Assembly (NCBI GenBank): GCA_914767715.1
Contig: OU612066.1
Location: forward strand, 34,446,283-34,510,282
From: Membranipora membranacea
Lineage: Eukaryota; Bryozoa; Gymnolaemata; Cheilostomatida; Membraniporidae
Direction: 5' to 3'
DNA length: 64,000 nucleotides
Part shown: in pieces, positions 12,398 through 23,306 of the stretch
How positions within the stretch are numbered: the first letter of the stretch is position 1
How the letters are laid out: each line of letters begins with the position of its first letter
Program-made: the position numbers and the translations under genes
Notes under the pieces: model-generated
What the model was told of the DNA's origin: nothing
The model's input: only the letters and a program-made list of their open reading frames with translations
Database searches by the model: none

Positions 12398-14956
12398 TTA
12401 CGGATAATATTTTCTGCATCCTTTGGTGTTATCTTTTAGCTTCAAATCGGTGTAGGGAAGGAATTTATTGATCTTTGACTGCATATCTGTGTTAAGATCT
12501 CTGACCATCAAGTGAGCAATGTGCATACTCTTGCCATCAGGTGTGTTCTTACACCCAAATAAGGCTGCATAACTGGTATAGTCTGTGTCAATGACCGTAA
12601 ATCTTTCGTCTTCAAGATCTGTAAAAAAGTAAGAAGAGGATGATAAGTTTCGAACTTGAAATAGTTATTTATTCTTACCTCAATGATTAACAAGATAGCT
12701 GGAGGTTCCCCTATAGGAGGGAGGCGACTAATACGCCATTTCCTGGGTAACCCCCAATAAATTAGAAATAAACATTTAAGTAAGTACAGTAAGTTGCTGG
12801 AGAACAGCATGGGCAGGGCAAGAACTTTATTGGAGGAAATTCGGCCTCGATACTTTAGAAAAGGCGGAAAATTTAGCACCAACCACACATGCACCAAAGT
12901 CACCTTTCACACACTGAGAAATATAGTAACATAAGGTAGTATTTTAGGGCGGGAGGGTGGGAATTGTGAAAAGACGACTTGTCACCCGTGAACTGACGAG
13001 ATAAGTAAATTTGCATAAACTCGCTATAAGCTGCGCCGTGGTACGGGTTAATGCTTAAGGTAAGATAAGATAACTACAAAATATGAGGCTCAGAGGCCGG
13101 ATTAAACCTAGTAAATCTTAGCAGTTATAACACAGTACTGTGTTATTAAATAACTGAGCCTTGTCACATTGCTCAAGAAAAAATGAGTTCTTTAGGTGTA
13201 AAAAACTCAGTATATTTGTAGCTTCAAACCTAGGCTAATATAAGCAAAGTTAGATAGCAGTATTTACACAGCATGTTTAGATGATTTGCGTAATCAAACT
13301 GCATTTAAAATTAAAAATTTTCTTAAAAAAGAGATGGTACCTTTGCAGTTCTACCAAATTTTCTGTTCAGTATTGAATAAACAGTGACACGCTTCACCAA
13401 ATGCAGTATCCATTTATCACTCAATAGCCAAAATATATAGCTAGAGAAGAAGAAAAATACGGAGCCATTTACTGATCCCTCTTTGAACTACACAGCGCTG
13501 AAGGTTTTGGTCTGGTTAAAGTTTTTCTTCAACTAAGGGGTACAGAGTTGGTATCAACATCACTGATTGGTTAAACTAAATGAGTCATGCATCCTTTAAC
13601 TACCCATAGCTGTGAGATTAACAAGTTATTTGTGGTAAAAGGACAACCCAGCAGGGTGACTCGTGGACTGAGGTTTGATATGAATTATAATAGTATGATA
13701 GTATATAATATGTATTAGGCCTACATAAAAGAAGATATTGTAACTATTCCTATCCCTAGAAATGTTTTCATAAAATTAATTTTGATTATCATACAATGCA
13801 ACTGCTGTGACAGTTTCATAGGAAAATCATCGGGAAGTGTGGTGGGAATTTTTTCATAAATGATCTACAAGTGAATCACAAGTTAACTCAACAGGAACAT
13901 CCATAGGCCCTCCAACCTTCAAACATGCAAAATGAACATACCTATATTTGGAATATTAACACTCATGTCGCATTCCGCACCATTGCAAGATATCTCAGCT
14001 TCTTGATTAACAGGGAAGTAGATCTTCCATTTCCCCAATTGATACCTAAAATGAAACAAGAGAGGTATAATCAGCACTAGTAATAATCTGAATGCCTATT
14101 TAGCAGTAGTTACACTGAAAATATTTTGGAATGCCGCTCTGAGGCCTCGAGTATGGAATGGACGTGTTTGACATGTTAACAGTGATTTATTCATAACTAT
14201 ACTGTGCTGGTCTTGCGCAGCTTGGTGATGATGGTCTACGGTCTAAAAATGTAGCATAATGTGTTTGTACGAGTTACCAGATTTTATATCAAGTTGTTGA
14301 CTTACCAAGCTCTGCCTTCAATGAAGAGATTATTTTGACTTGTGAAAACAGTATGGAGACAATCGAGACCGCCAGGAAAGGTAAATGGAAGTCCTCTATA
14401 CTCAAACCATGTGCCACCAAACATCTGTGAAAAAAGAAACAGAAATACATATTGCATTCTTTTTAAAAAGGAATAACACTTGATACTCCTTTTACTAGGA
14501 AATATTATAAGCACACTATTTTTGTGACTTGATACAAAATATTTAAGAAGGTCACTATTTCAAGTTGCAATGAACTATGACCATGCTTATCCAATTATAA
14601 GGAAGATTTTTTGGGTAAAAGAGATAATCTTTGTAGCAAAGCCTTTTCTGAAATTTGTCAAAATGGTGACATTGAGAACTTATTAGCTAACCCTGAAAAG
14701 ATAACAAAGCATATCTCATAACAAGAGGTAAAAAAAGAACAAGTATAATGAATCCAATAGCTGGCATGACTATCGGATCACTTTCAGAACCAAAATTATT
14801 GAAGTTTGTAAGGTAGATGTAAGTATCCATACATACCTGTGCGCTATTGAAGTTAGCCTTGCCCTGAATATTGGTGGGGCATGGTGAGTTAGAAATAGCA
14901 AACTGTGCTGAACAAACTGTGATGATCGCAGAGAGGAGGATGAGAGACTTCTCCAT
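12398..14956 (-). CDS. L2: secreted lipocalin, apolipoprotein D-like
   Basis: Four minus-strand exons join in frame: 14956..14837 (120 nt), 14424..14306, 14045..13942 and 12618..12398, with intron phases 0, 2, 1 and GT/AG at every boundary. The product is 187 residues, normal for a lipocalin. It begins MEKSLILLSAIITVCSAQF, a clear signal peptide. Exon 2 has MFGGTWFEYRGLPF, the G-x-W motif at the start of the beta barrel. Exon 3 has the cysteine pair SCNGAEC. Exon 4 has FTVIDTDYTSYAALFGC (second lipocalin motif) and ends with a Cys near KGCRKYYP. Lipocalins bind small hydrophobic ligands in an eight-stranded barrel; the ligand here is unknown. A TATA-like box lies 59 nt upstream of the ATG. 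The exon spacing and cysteine pattern match L3-L6, so the gene is probably functional. Confidence 0.88.
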
Positions 14957-15014
14957 GATAGGAGCGCTGGGCTTCAGCAACGGTAATAATGGGATATTCG
15001 CAAACAGCATTAGA

Positions 15015-15022
15015 TTTATATA
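15015..15022 (-). promoter_or_regulatory. TATA-like box of L2
   Basis: TATATAAA on the minus strand, 59 nt before the L2 ATG, which leaves room for a 5' UTR of about 30 nt. It is inferred from sequence and position. Confidence 0.45.
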
Positions 15023-15059
15023 CAAGTCAATGGGCGGACACTAGCCACTTCAAAGGGAT

Positions 15060-15700
15060 AAACTAATCTACCAGTAGGTAAATTATTGGTAAAAGGAATG
15101 ATTAATATCCCAACCACAGAAAATGATGAAGAGCCATAAGTGTTACCACAAAAAAATTGCTTCACGGACCTGTACAGAGGCATCATGAATAGGAATGTTT
15201 GGATGTGATCGGTGGTTGATTACATCTATCCTAAACACTTTGCAAATATCCGTTGCTCACACATTCTTAGTTATAGTTTCATACCATTTGTGTCTTTATT
15301 CATGTTGTCATCATATTTGCAGAGGTCTATCGCAGGCAGAGGCTGGATGTAAAATCCCTTCACAATGTCAAATATCTCATGAAATAGTGACAGAGCTATT
15401 TTATTGCATAGATAGAATACCTTACCCTCAATATTATTTGAGTACAGTCATGTCTTTCCATCTAGCTATCACCTTGTAACAGTTGGCAAACTGAAAAGTC
15501 AGGCGGACATAGCTGATAAACTAAGTTGCTAAAAACTAACATTTAGATATGCATGCGAAATGTTTGAGTTCTGACTTAAACAGAACGTATTCATCATCAA
15601 CGCCATCCACCAATGATATAAACACGGAACAAAGAAAGAAAGAAAAAAGCTGCATTAAGAGTTATTGTTTTTGTAAAACTACTCTTAACTACTTTGGACA
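15060..15700. other. Intergenic between divergent L2 and L3, nothing recognised
   Basis: L2 and L3 are divergently transcribed and this is the non-LINE part between them. No exon was recognised. The plus-strand ORF at 15195-15479 has no recognised domain. Confidence 0.4.
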
Positions 15701-15899
15701 TCTGAAAACTATGCCTTAGCAATACCAGATCCATCTCCTAGAAGACTTTCATTCTGCCTGTAGGATAGTCTTCTGCTATAGACTATCTCTGTAGCACAGC
15801 AATGCTGTCACAGCCCTCCTTCCAGAGTTTGAGGTGATGAGATACCAAAAATAGTGTACAATTTAGGTCCAAATATTGAAAACAAAGACGGAGACTAGC

Positions 15900-17290
15900 A
15901 GAAAGACAGGTATCTTGGCTCACTCCCGGATATATCATGTAATATCAGCCAAAGAAAGCGCTCTGCTATGACGGCATACCAGTGCCTGGAGCTCATCTTC
16001 AATGATATGAGTCTCCACCAAAAAAAGAAAGTTAAAATAAGTTTGAAGTTTGAAGTTTGTTCATTGCCTAAATTCTAATATCCATCCTGTGATAGGTTGA
16101 TGGCAGCGAATGTACGGCACATACATGGAAAAAATAAAAATAAAAGGAGTCTGAGCTGCATTAGTTTAAAAATTGCATATAAAATTCAAAAATGGTATTT
16201 TGTCTTTTGGTTGTTCTACACTTGGATGGCCTATAATTTTATCTATTTTTGCTCTACGAGCAGATGTTCTGTTCGTGTTTATTTTAATACGAGAGTTCAA
16301 GGGGTGATTATCGTCGTCAGCTATTTTAGTGAAATGTTCGCTGCAAGTGGTGTGCAAGAATGTTGTGATAGGTGGCAGTGCTAGATGGTCCAGCCTCTGC
16401 TCGTAGTTGTCAGAGAATGGCAGCACAATCCCAGTAGTAGAGCGCTGGATCCTCTCTAGTCGTGTTTTATCGGTGTCTAGTAGTAGATTATACCATGTAG
16501 GGCAGGAGTAGGAGATTATAGACTTAATGTTAGCTATATAGAAGGTTCTCAGGCCATCACTATCCATGCCCATGCGTTTCAACAGTCTCATCAAGTATAA
16601 TCATTGAGAGCATTTAGATATAGTTAGTTAGTGTGTTGTCTATGAATACGCCTAAAAACTTGGTATGCTCAGAGGTAGAGGTAAAGAGATTATCATCTCC
16701 ATAGGTTATACCAAGGTACATAGCAGGTTTGTTTGTAAAAGCCACATTCAGTATAACAGTTTTGCTGAAATTCAAAATCATATTGTTTTGCGCAGACCAG
16801 GTGTTTGCTAACAATATTGCATCAGATATGTTCTCAGTGGATGGATCAACCATAGGCTTATATTCACTGCTCTGATCAGCAGCATCTTTCTCTATAGCTG
16901 TGAGGTATGGATGAGAAGATAACGCCACCAACAAAGATGGCTACCAGTGGAGGATCCTGAGATGGATGCTCTGCGTCAGATGGCCGATCAAATTATTGAG
17001 CGGTATACAGACGAACCGGCCTCACACCTTGGAGCATGCATATATCAACAATTGACATGTGAGACGGTTTGGCCACGTAAATTGTCTTAACCCCAAAACA
17101 CCAGCTAGCCAAGCTATAAATGATACCAAAAACACAGAAACGTGATACCAAGAGGAGGAGAAAAATTGAAATGGGTGAAACGCCTTCAGAAAGACCTTGA
17201 CAAATTAGACCTAAATCTGATCTAAGTTCTTGAGGTGTAACAAGATAGAATGGAGTGGAGGCGTTTTGTACACAGGATGAGATGACTAGA
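15900..17290 (+). mobile_element. Decayed plus-strand non-LTR retrotransposon, split by a nested LINE
   Basis: From about 15902 a frame reads DRYLGS and continues to HQKKKVKI at about 16037. This resembles the region after the reverse-transcriptase palm of CR1/RTE-type elements. The similarity resumes at about 16863 with FTALISSIFLYSCEVW (the usual LLYGCETW region), then RILRWMLCVRW, RRFGHV and a terminal DRMEWRRFVHR-like segment near 17290. Stops and frameshifts break the frame. The interruption at 16038-16862 holds an element in the opposite orientation. The two halves join cleanly in frame if the interruption is removed. Only the right half is repeated in unit C. Confidence 0.7.
16038..16862 (-). 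mobile_element. Nested minus-strand LINE fragment (5' truncated)
   Basis: Minus-strand ORFs 16934..16614 and 16594..16166 contain typical reverse-transcriptase C-terminal segments: ANTWSAQNNMILNFSKT, HTKFLGVFIDNTLT, ISYSCPTWYN, then RLERIQRSTTGIVLP. The catalytic palm is absent, so the fragment is 5' truncated. The left edge carries three CAAACTT-type repeats, read on the minus strand, like the microsatellite 3' tails of CR1/L2 elements. ATA flanks both sides and is a possible minimal target-site duplication. It lies inside the plus-strand LINE and upstream of L3. Confidence 0.75.
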
Positions 17291-17589
17291 GGCTCTCAGG
17301 ATGTCTGAACAGAATACATCTGTCATGTCAAATTTCAAATTTATGGGTGTCAGTTGTGTTCCCCATTTGGGTACTCAGTCTAGGTGTATTAACCCAGGCC
17401 TCAGGCTAATGAGACAGCCGGATGTTTACCTTACCAGTTTGCACATTCACAGGGTGGAGGGACTGTAATAAATCTTCATAAATAATCATTTATTAGATTT
17501 ATGCCAACAGCTGGATGAGTATAACAGTAAATAAGCAGAAGGTCATGTAGATCAAGCCATTGCTCTTAGATTAGTCTGACAGAGGCAGG

Positions 17590-19371
17590 ATGGAAAAAAC
17601 TATCATCTTCTTACTTGCGACTATCGCTATTTGTTCGGCAGAGACGTTTTATCAACTGAATACAACATGTCCGCCTCTTGCCCATGTGGCCAACTTTAGT
17701 CTGTCACTGGTATGTTTTTGGTTTTCTTGTTTCTTGTCTATCTTTTATTGTCTACTGTTAATTTTTCCATGCTGATAGCTTATATGAGTTGTGTCAATCA
17801 CCTTTCACAAGGCTTCTGCAGTTTAATTTGCGAAGGTGCTCACTTAATCTGTAGCCTGGCCTTTTGATATAGTAGTTAGTTTGTTTCATATAAATTTATG
17901 TAACCCTACAAATGAGTGAATTGGGCCAAATGACGAGATCTTTGCCAGCACGACTCGACCCATCACACTTGCGTTTTGAATCAGAGACTCTGATGTCTTA
18001 TTGTTGGCTCAAATATCTGAGTAATAAAAAGTGGAATTATTATCGAGCAGCGAGAGACTTTACTTCTCTATTTAGTCTATCTCCATTGTATTTAATTTGT
18101 TTGGCATAATGAAAAAGCTCTCGCATATGAAATGATCTCTAGAAATGGCATCTTGTGGTATTTGTATTTTCTTTTTCATTTAAGTATAATTCAGGGAAAT
18201 GGTATGAACACAGGAGAATCCCGACAACGACTCCTATACTACAATCCGTTCGATGCCTTAAAACCATTCACAATGGCACACAATTTGTTAAGCTTAGAGG
18301 GTATGTAACTCAGTACATCATGGTATGCAATACTTTGATGTACATCATAACCATTCATATAATATGAGAGCACTTAGGGACATATTGACTTGAAACAATG
18401 GTATATGATACTTTTGGTACTATATTAATTGTGTTTTTCTTCAATTGGAAAGACTGAACCAGATTAACTTTGCACCTAAAGGACCAATTATTATCTAAAT
18501 TTAATTCCAAGCTGTTATTTCTTATAAATAGTTCAACAAAGTTGTTGGTAGCAAGTCAAACAACCATCTCCTAGCCAACTTTGACAATAAGTCCTAGCTT
18601 CTAGCGGCTTGCTGGCATAAAAGTAGAAAGTATTTATCTAACTAGTTAACTGAGTGTTACACTTGTCATTATTGTCAGTATAAGGCTTTCCTCTGTCAAA
18701 TATGAGATGTTCAATTGTCGGTGCAACTTTTGATTGGCTTGTATTTTTTTTATTTTGTACACTTGGTCTTGTGTTGGGTGTTCAATTGGTATCATTATTG
18801 GTAATGTATTATTTATTTGATATTGTGTTACAGAAAGATGTCACTTGGTCGGTGGGGATGGAGCAATTTTAGACGAAACACTACATTGACTTGCGGCGTT
18901 ACAGACTGTACTATGACTATTCCTCTATCTGGTGATTCTAGTAAGTTTGGGTATTCAACCTATGACTCATACGCAACAGAAACTATTTTGAGACATTCGT
19001 AATCACCAATTAAATTCTGTAACTAGAAATTTGTTTTACGTATTGTATAAATCCTTTCCTTTAGCAATATATATCCATACAAGATACTGCAGTAACTAAT
19101 ATACAACAACGTAAATTCAATTATATTTATCAATAGTTGTATTTTCTTTATAGAAAGTGTAGAAGATTTCTATGTCATTGATACAGACTACGACAACTAT
19201 GCACTGGTGTTCGGGTGTAAGCCACTGCCCAATGATAGAAGCGCAGTATTTGGAAATCTGCTGATGAGAAATGAGGTCCAAATAAATGACGACGAAATAA
19301 CACAACACATCAACACATTTAGAGAGTTAACAGAGGGGCGCGATATATTAGAGGATCACTCAAATTGCTGA
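17590..19371 (+). CDS. L3: secreted lipocalin, apolipoprotein D-like (unit A)
   Basis: Exons are 17590-17709 (120 nt), 18185-18300, 18834-18940 and 19154-19371, phases 0, 2, 1, with consensus splice sites; the product is 186 residues. It starts MEKTIIFLLATIAICSAET, a signal peptide. Exon 2 has YNSGKWYEHRRIP (G-x-W motif) and a Cys. Exon 3 has LTCGVTDCTM. Exon 4 has FYVIDTDYDNYALVFGC and ends EDHSNC. The six cysteines outside the signal peptide fit the usual lipocalin disulfides plus one extra pair. N-glycosylation sequons (NTT, NFS, NGT) support secretion. A candidate AATAAA lies at 19696. The protein differs from L5 by one residue that I can see (PNDR against PNNR in exon 4), which fits recent duplication. 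The ligand is unknown. Confidence 0.88.
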
Positions 19372-19785
19372 ACAAATCCTTTATAAATGTTCCGGATTGT
19401 ACTACATGAACCACAGATCAGCACTTAAAAATGAAGCAGCAGTTGCTCATACAAACATTATGATGAATTGGAAAAATATCAATTATTTTATTGTAGTTGG
19501 TTTGGTCAGAACGATGTTCTTTGAATGGTCTCTTTAGGCTCAATAAGACAATACTTTCATAACCGATTAACATTAAACCACCGAATTTGTTGTTGTTTTA
19601 TTCTCCATGACTGTTTGATAACTTCAAATTGTATTTTGCACCCTTTTTAAAATATAAAGTAGTAGTATGTTAATTACAACTTCCTGATTAAGAAAAATAA
19701 AGATGGCGGACTGAAGATGGTGACTCTAAATTAGTCTAAGATAGGAAAGTTTAATAAATCTAACATTGTTACATTACATAGTCAG

Positions 19786-20506
19786 CTTGGTGAAGTGGCA
19801 GCAGTAATCTCATTGTACTAAAACTGTACAAAATTGGCTCTTGATTTCTCCATACAAAGATAGCTCATTTTGGCAAATGAATTGCATCACAAAATCCACA
19901 GAACAATAATCGTTAAATGTTTAGAATTCTGCCAGTGAAATTGAGACAACATTCCAATGACAATTAGTTTTATCAAGACATTAGGGCCAGTGAATTTTTG
20001 AGCAGTGTGGTTGGACATGTAGACATGAAGCAAATCTATTTATTGCTGGTTGGAACCCTGGATTCTGAGAATGTTAAACAACCTCTCCACCCATCCGGTG
20101 TACTTTCAAGTAATTTGATTGACTGATGAGAGCAGTGATAATTCAACAAAATATTATCACTGCTCTTATCTAGTAATCCTCCCAACAAACGCTTACATAC
20201 CTAAGATGAGTCATGCGAACTGTGGAATCAATTGGATCTTGTCGGAGATTTATAGGGCCTGCAACTTACACTAAGAGACAATCTCAGGTTGTGAGGATTT
20301 AAAGATGCGGGGCGGTTCAACCTTAAACCTTTAATTATTTTCAAATAGATTGCGGCTATTAAAGTTCACTGTGTTGCTTTCCGATTCCGGCAACGGTCGT
20401 CATAATGATGAATTGTGTAGAATTGGTCATAGACTTCCTATTCATACTAGAACTGGATTAGGTAAAATCTTTCTGTTAATAAGATGATTTGTATAATTCT
20501 AACCAA

Positions 20507-20538
<32 letters not shown>

Positions 20539-22530
20539 ATATATATATATTACTGTGCCTGGACTTGGAAAATGTGCCGACATGCGCAAGATCACTGTGA
20601 TTGAATGAATTCAATGATAACAATAAAATAGCTAAATCACTGTTTATATAACTGCATTGAGCAATAAGCAGAAATAAATAGGGGCGCTCCTGCATCACAC
20701 GACCAGCAACGAGACATAGCATTCAGTAATGTTGAAAGCTTTGCTGCTACCAGGAATCCCAGCCATGCACTCAGATGATAGTAAGCTTAATGCTGTGAAA
20801 ACCTCTCTTCATAGAGTGGTCGGCAAACAAATTGTATTTCCATAAGTTTCTTCAGATAATAAATAATAGCAAATAAAATTAATTTTATTGGGGCGTGGAA
20901 AACATAAAAAGCTCCTGAATAAATTTAAGAAATACTTATGGTTAGGATCAAAATCCAGACAACAGAAACAAACAAAAATTAGTATGTGAAATATTTGTGG
21001 AGTCAGTGGAATTAGTTCAATCATTTTTCTTATCAATTAATTTTTCCAAATGTGCAAGGCAAGCTCGCTCAAAATTTGTTTGAATAGGATCAAAGATTTT
21101 TGAGTGGGCTGGTGATTTGGCAACTTACTAAACACGACTGTCACACCAGACCCAAAAAAACTCCATAAGCCTGATTTATGCTGTTTGATTTGTTGGAAAA
21201 CATTTGGATTTCAACGGTGCATATGAAGGTGCTCCAATATTTCCACATTGCAGCATGGCTGTTTAGGTGTAAGATAATTTTAATCCTCTTTGGAAGAATT
21301 CCATGAGTTTATAAGCCACTAAGATCAGAGCGATGATCGTCCGACACTTTGGTTCTTTTTTGCCTATATATCTATTAAATTGCTAAGTAACGCACCAATT
21401 TTCCTGTATATACAGAGGAGAAATTTTGAATCTTGGCAAAGAAAAGCAACTTCTTTGCACTAGCAGACAATCCTAACTACTATATTTCTGCATTAACATT
21501 ATGCCCTGAATTTTACCTGTTCAGGCTTCAAACTATATTATTTAAAACCATTCTTCCATGCTTTGGTTTAACCTAAGAAAGTGATTGTGAGAGAAACAGG
21601 TCTAATTCCCTCAATCCTCAGTATACGCTGCCACTAGTAATTACTCTCCAATCTCTGAGCCTGATGAAGAATTTGTGAGTAGATCAAAAATTATTACTTC
21701 TTTGAGCAATATTGATGAAGATCAGATTGACACTTGGGTTCCATCCCGACATGATAGCTTGCTTTTAACTGATGTCACCTTGATAAAAAAGTATACCCGA
21801 TGGTATTATTATAAGATTTTGATTGTGTGAAATCTTTTTGGCGCTTCATTATCTTGTCACAGCAGCTCTTGAAGATCCGTCATCTGCAATCTGTTTCTCA
21901 TGTCACTATCTATGGGTGAAAAAACAAATAGATCTACATGCTCAATATTGATACTTTCCTGACACAGAAAACTACAATGCAATGTTCTACTGCCTGGGCA
22001 CGGTACAGCAACAACATAAAACACTCCTAGAACCAACGAGCTCTCCCGTTTTTGATGTATAGATCACCTTAGACGGCTTGACTTAAGTGTTTGCAGGTAA
22101 TTAATGTCATGTGCTGAGTAACAGAACAAACATAAAGATTATCAAGATTTCACTGGGCGGAGCTACTGCCATATTTATTTTGTAGATTAATGGAGGAGTT
22201 AGCCTTAGCCCTAGCTGATTTATTGATTTATGTGGCCACTCACATTTTTAGGCGTCCATAAAAGATCATTAATGTAGCTATGTTGATTTTAATCAGAAGG
22301 GAAACAGGGTGTAGTTTGTTTGTTGTTCCTGTCCATATTTGGTAATTTAATGAGGTAAAATGGCTGAAGCCATACCACAGAGTTTGCAGCTTTTGTTAAC
22401 TCAATCATAAAATTTGATATAATAATAGGTGACTGTGAGTGTGGGTGTGAGATCTCAGAAACGCTGGCTGTATCTACAAATTATCGTCATCATATCAGAT
22501 GATAATAATATAGTTTGTAGACTGCAGAGG
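19786..22530 (-). repeat. Companion repeat A-a
   Basis: The first of two diverged direct repeats 3' of L3. It matches A-b (22733-26110) in order along most of its length. Examples are the GAGACAACATTCCAAT region (19950 and 22872) and TATCTACAAATTATCGTCATCAT near the end (22470) against about 26055. In reverse complement it matches companion copies 1 and 2. It holds a (TA)n tract at 20505-20550 and no recognised gene. Confidence 0.7.
20505..20550. repeat. (TA)n microsatellite, A-a
   Basis: Nearly pure TA dinucleotides. A tract occupies the same place in every a and b repeat of the array, with differing lengths. Confidence 0.9.
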
Positions 22531-22599
22531 GATTTGAACCTGGGACCTCAAATGCCTGCGCATCATTGGGCAGGCGCTCTAACCAACTGAACAGTTACC
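22518..22599 (-). other. tRNA-like / Pol III promoter-like sequence (unit A)
   Basis: On the minus strand an A-box-like TTCAGTTGGTTAGAGCG is followed about 40 nt later by a B-box-like GGTTCAAATCC. A stem with arms GCCTGC/GCAGGC lies between them, but its loop is too long for an anticodon arm and the acceptor stem pairs poorly. This is a degenerate tRNA or the head of a tRNA-derived SINE, not a functional tRNA. Copies lie at 32957-33040 and 47856-47939. Confidence 0.5.
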
Positions 22600-22732
22600 A
22601 ATCATACCAAGGCATACAACTGTTAGACGGGAGTATTTTATCAAAGTAGAAAATATATAGTTACTTTCCCACAAAACTACCTGTTTTATCTTCCACTATC
22701 ATCTGAAAATTGTAATAGAATATAATTATGAA

Positions 22733-23272
22733 CAGTGGCAGCAAAGTGGCCCTTGATTCTTCATACCAAGATAGCATATTTTGACAGGTGGTTTTCATCA
22801 CACAATCCACACTACATTAAATCATTAAATATTTCGGATTCTGCTCAGTTATATCGATGTGTAGTGAAGTTGAGACAACATTCCAATAACACTTAGTTTC
22901 ATCGAGACAGTGGGCCCTATGAGGATTTACACAGTGTGGTGGGGAATGTAGATATGAGCAAAGTGATTGCTGGTTTGTACCCTGGATTCTGTGGCAGTTA
23001 ATAAATCGCTCCACCCATTGGGCTGTATATCCAGGTAATTTGATAGACTTATGAGAGCAGTGATAATTTGTCATAAATAAACATATATTTGATAATCTGG
23101 CCATCAAATGCCTACATACCTATAGCAAATGAGAGAGTCATGCTGTGGAATCAATTGGATCCCGTTGGAAACTTTGAGGACCTTCAATTAAAAATGAGAA
23201 AAGAACTTGAGAGAAAATCACAGAATGTGAGGATTATATTTGAATTTTGAAAATTTCGAGCCCAGACATTGC

Positions 23273-23306
<34 letters not shown>

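Noticed and set aside
16097-16384. 95-residue plus-strand ORF
   Set aside because: Antisense to the reverse-transcriptase fragment of the nested LINE.
17912-18109. 65-residue ORF present in all three units
   Set aside because: It lies wholly in lipocalin intron 1. Conservation across units reflects recent duplication, and no domain is recognisable.
19117-19308. 63-residue minus-strand ORF repeated in all units
   Set aside because: Antisense to lipocalin exon 4.
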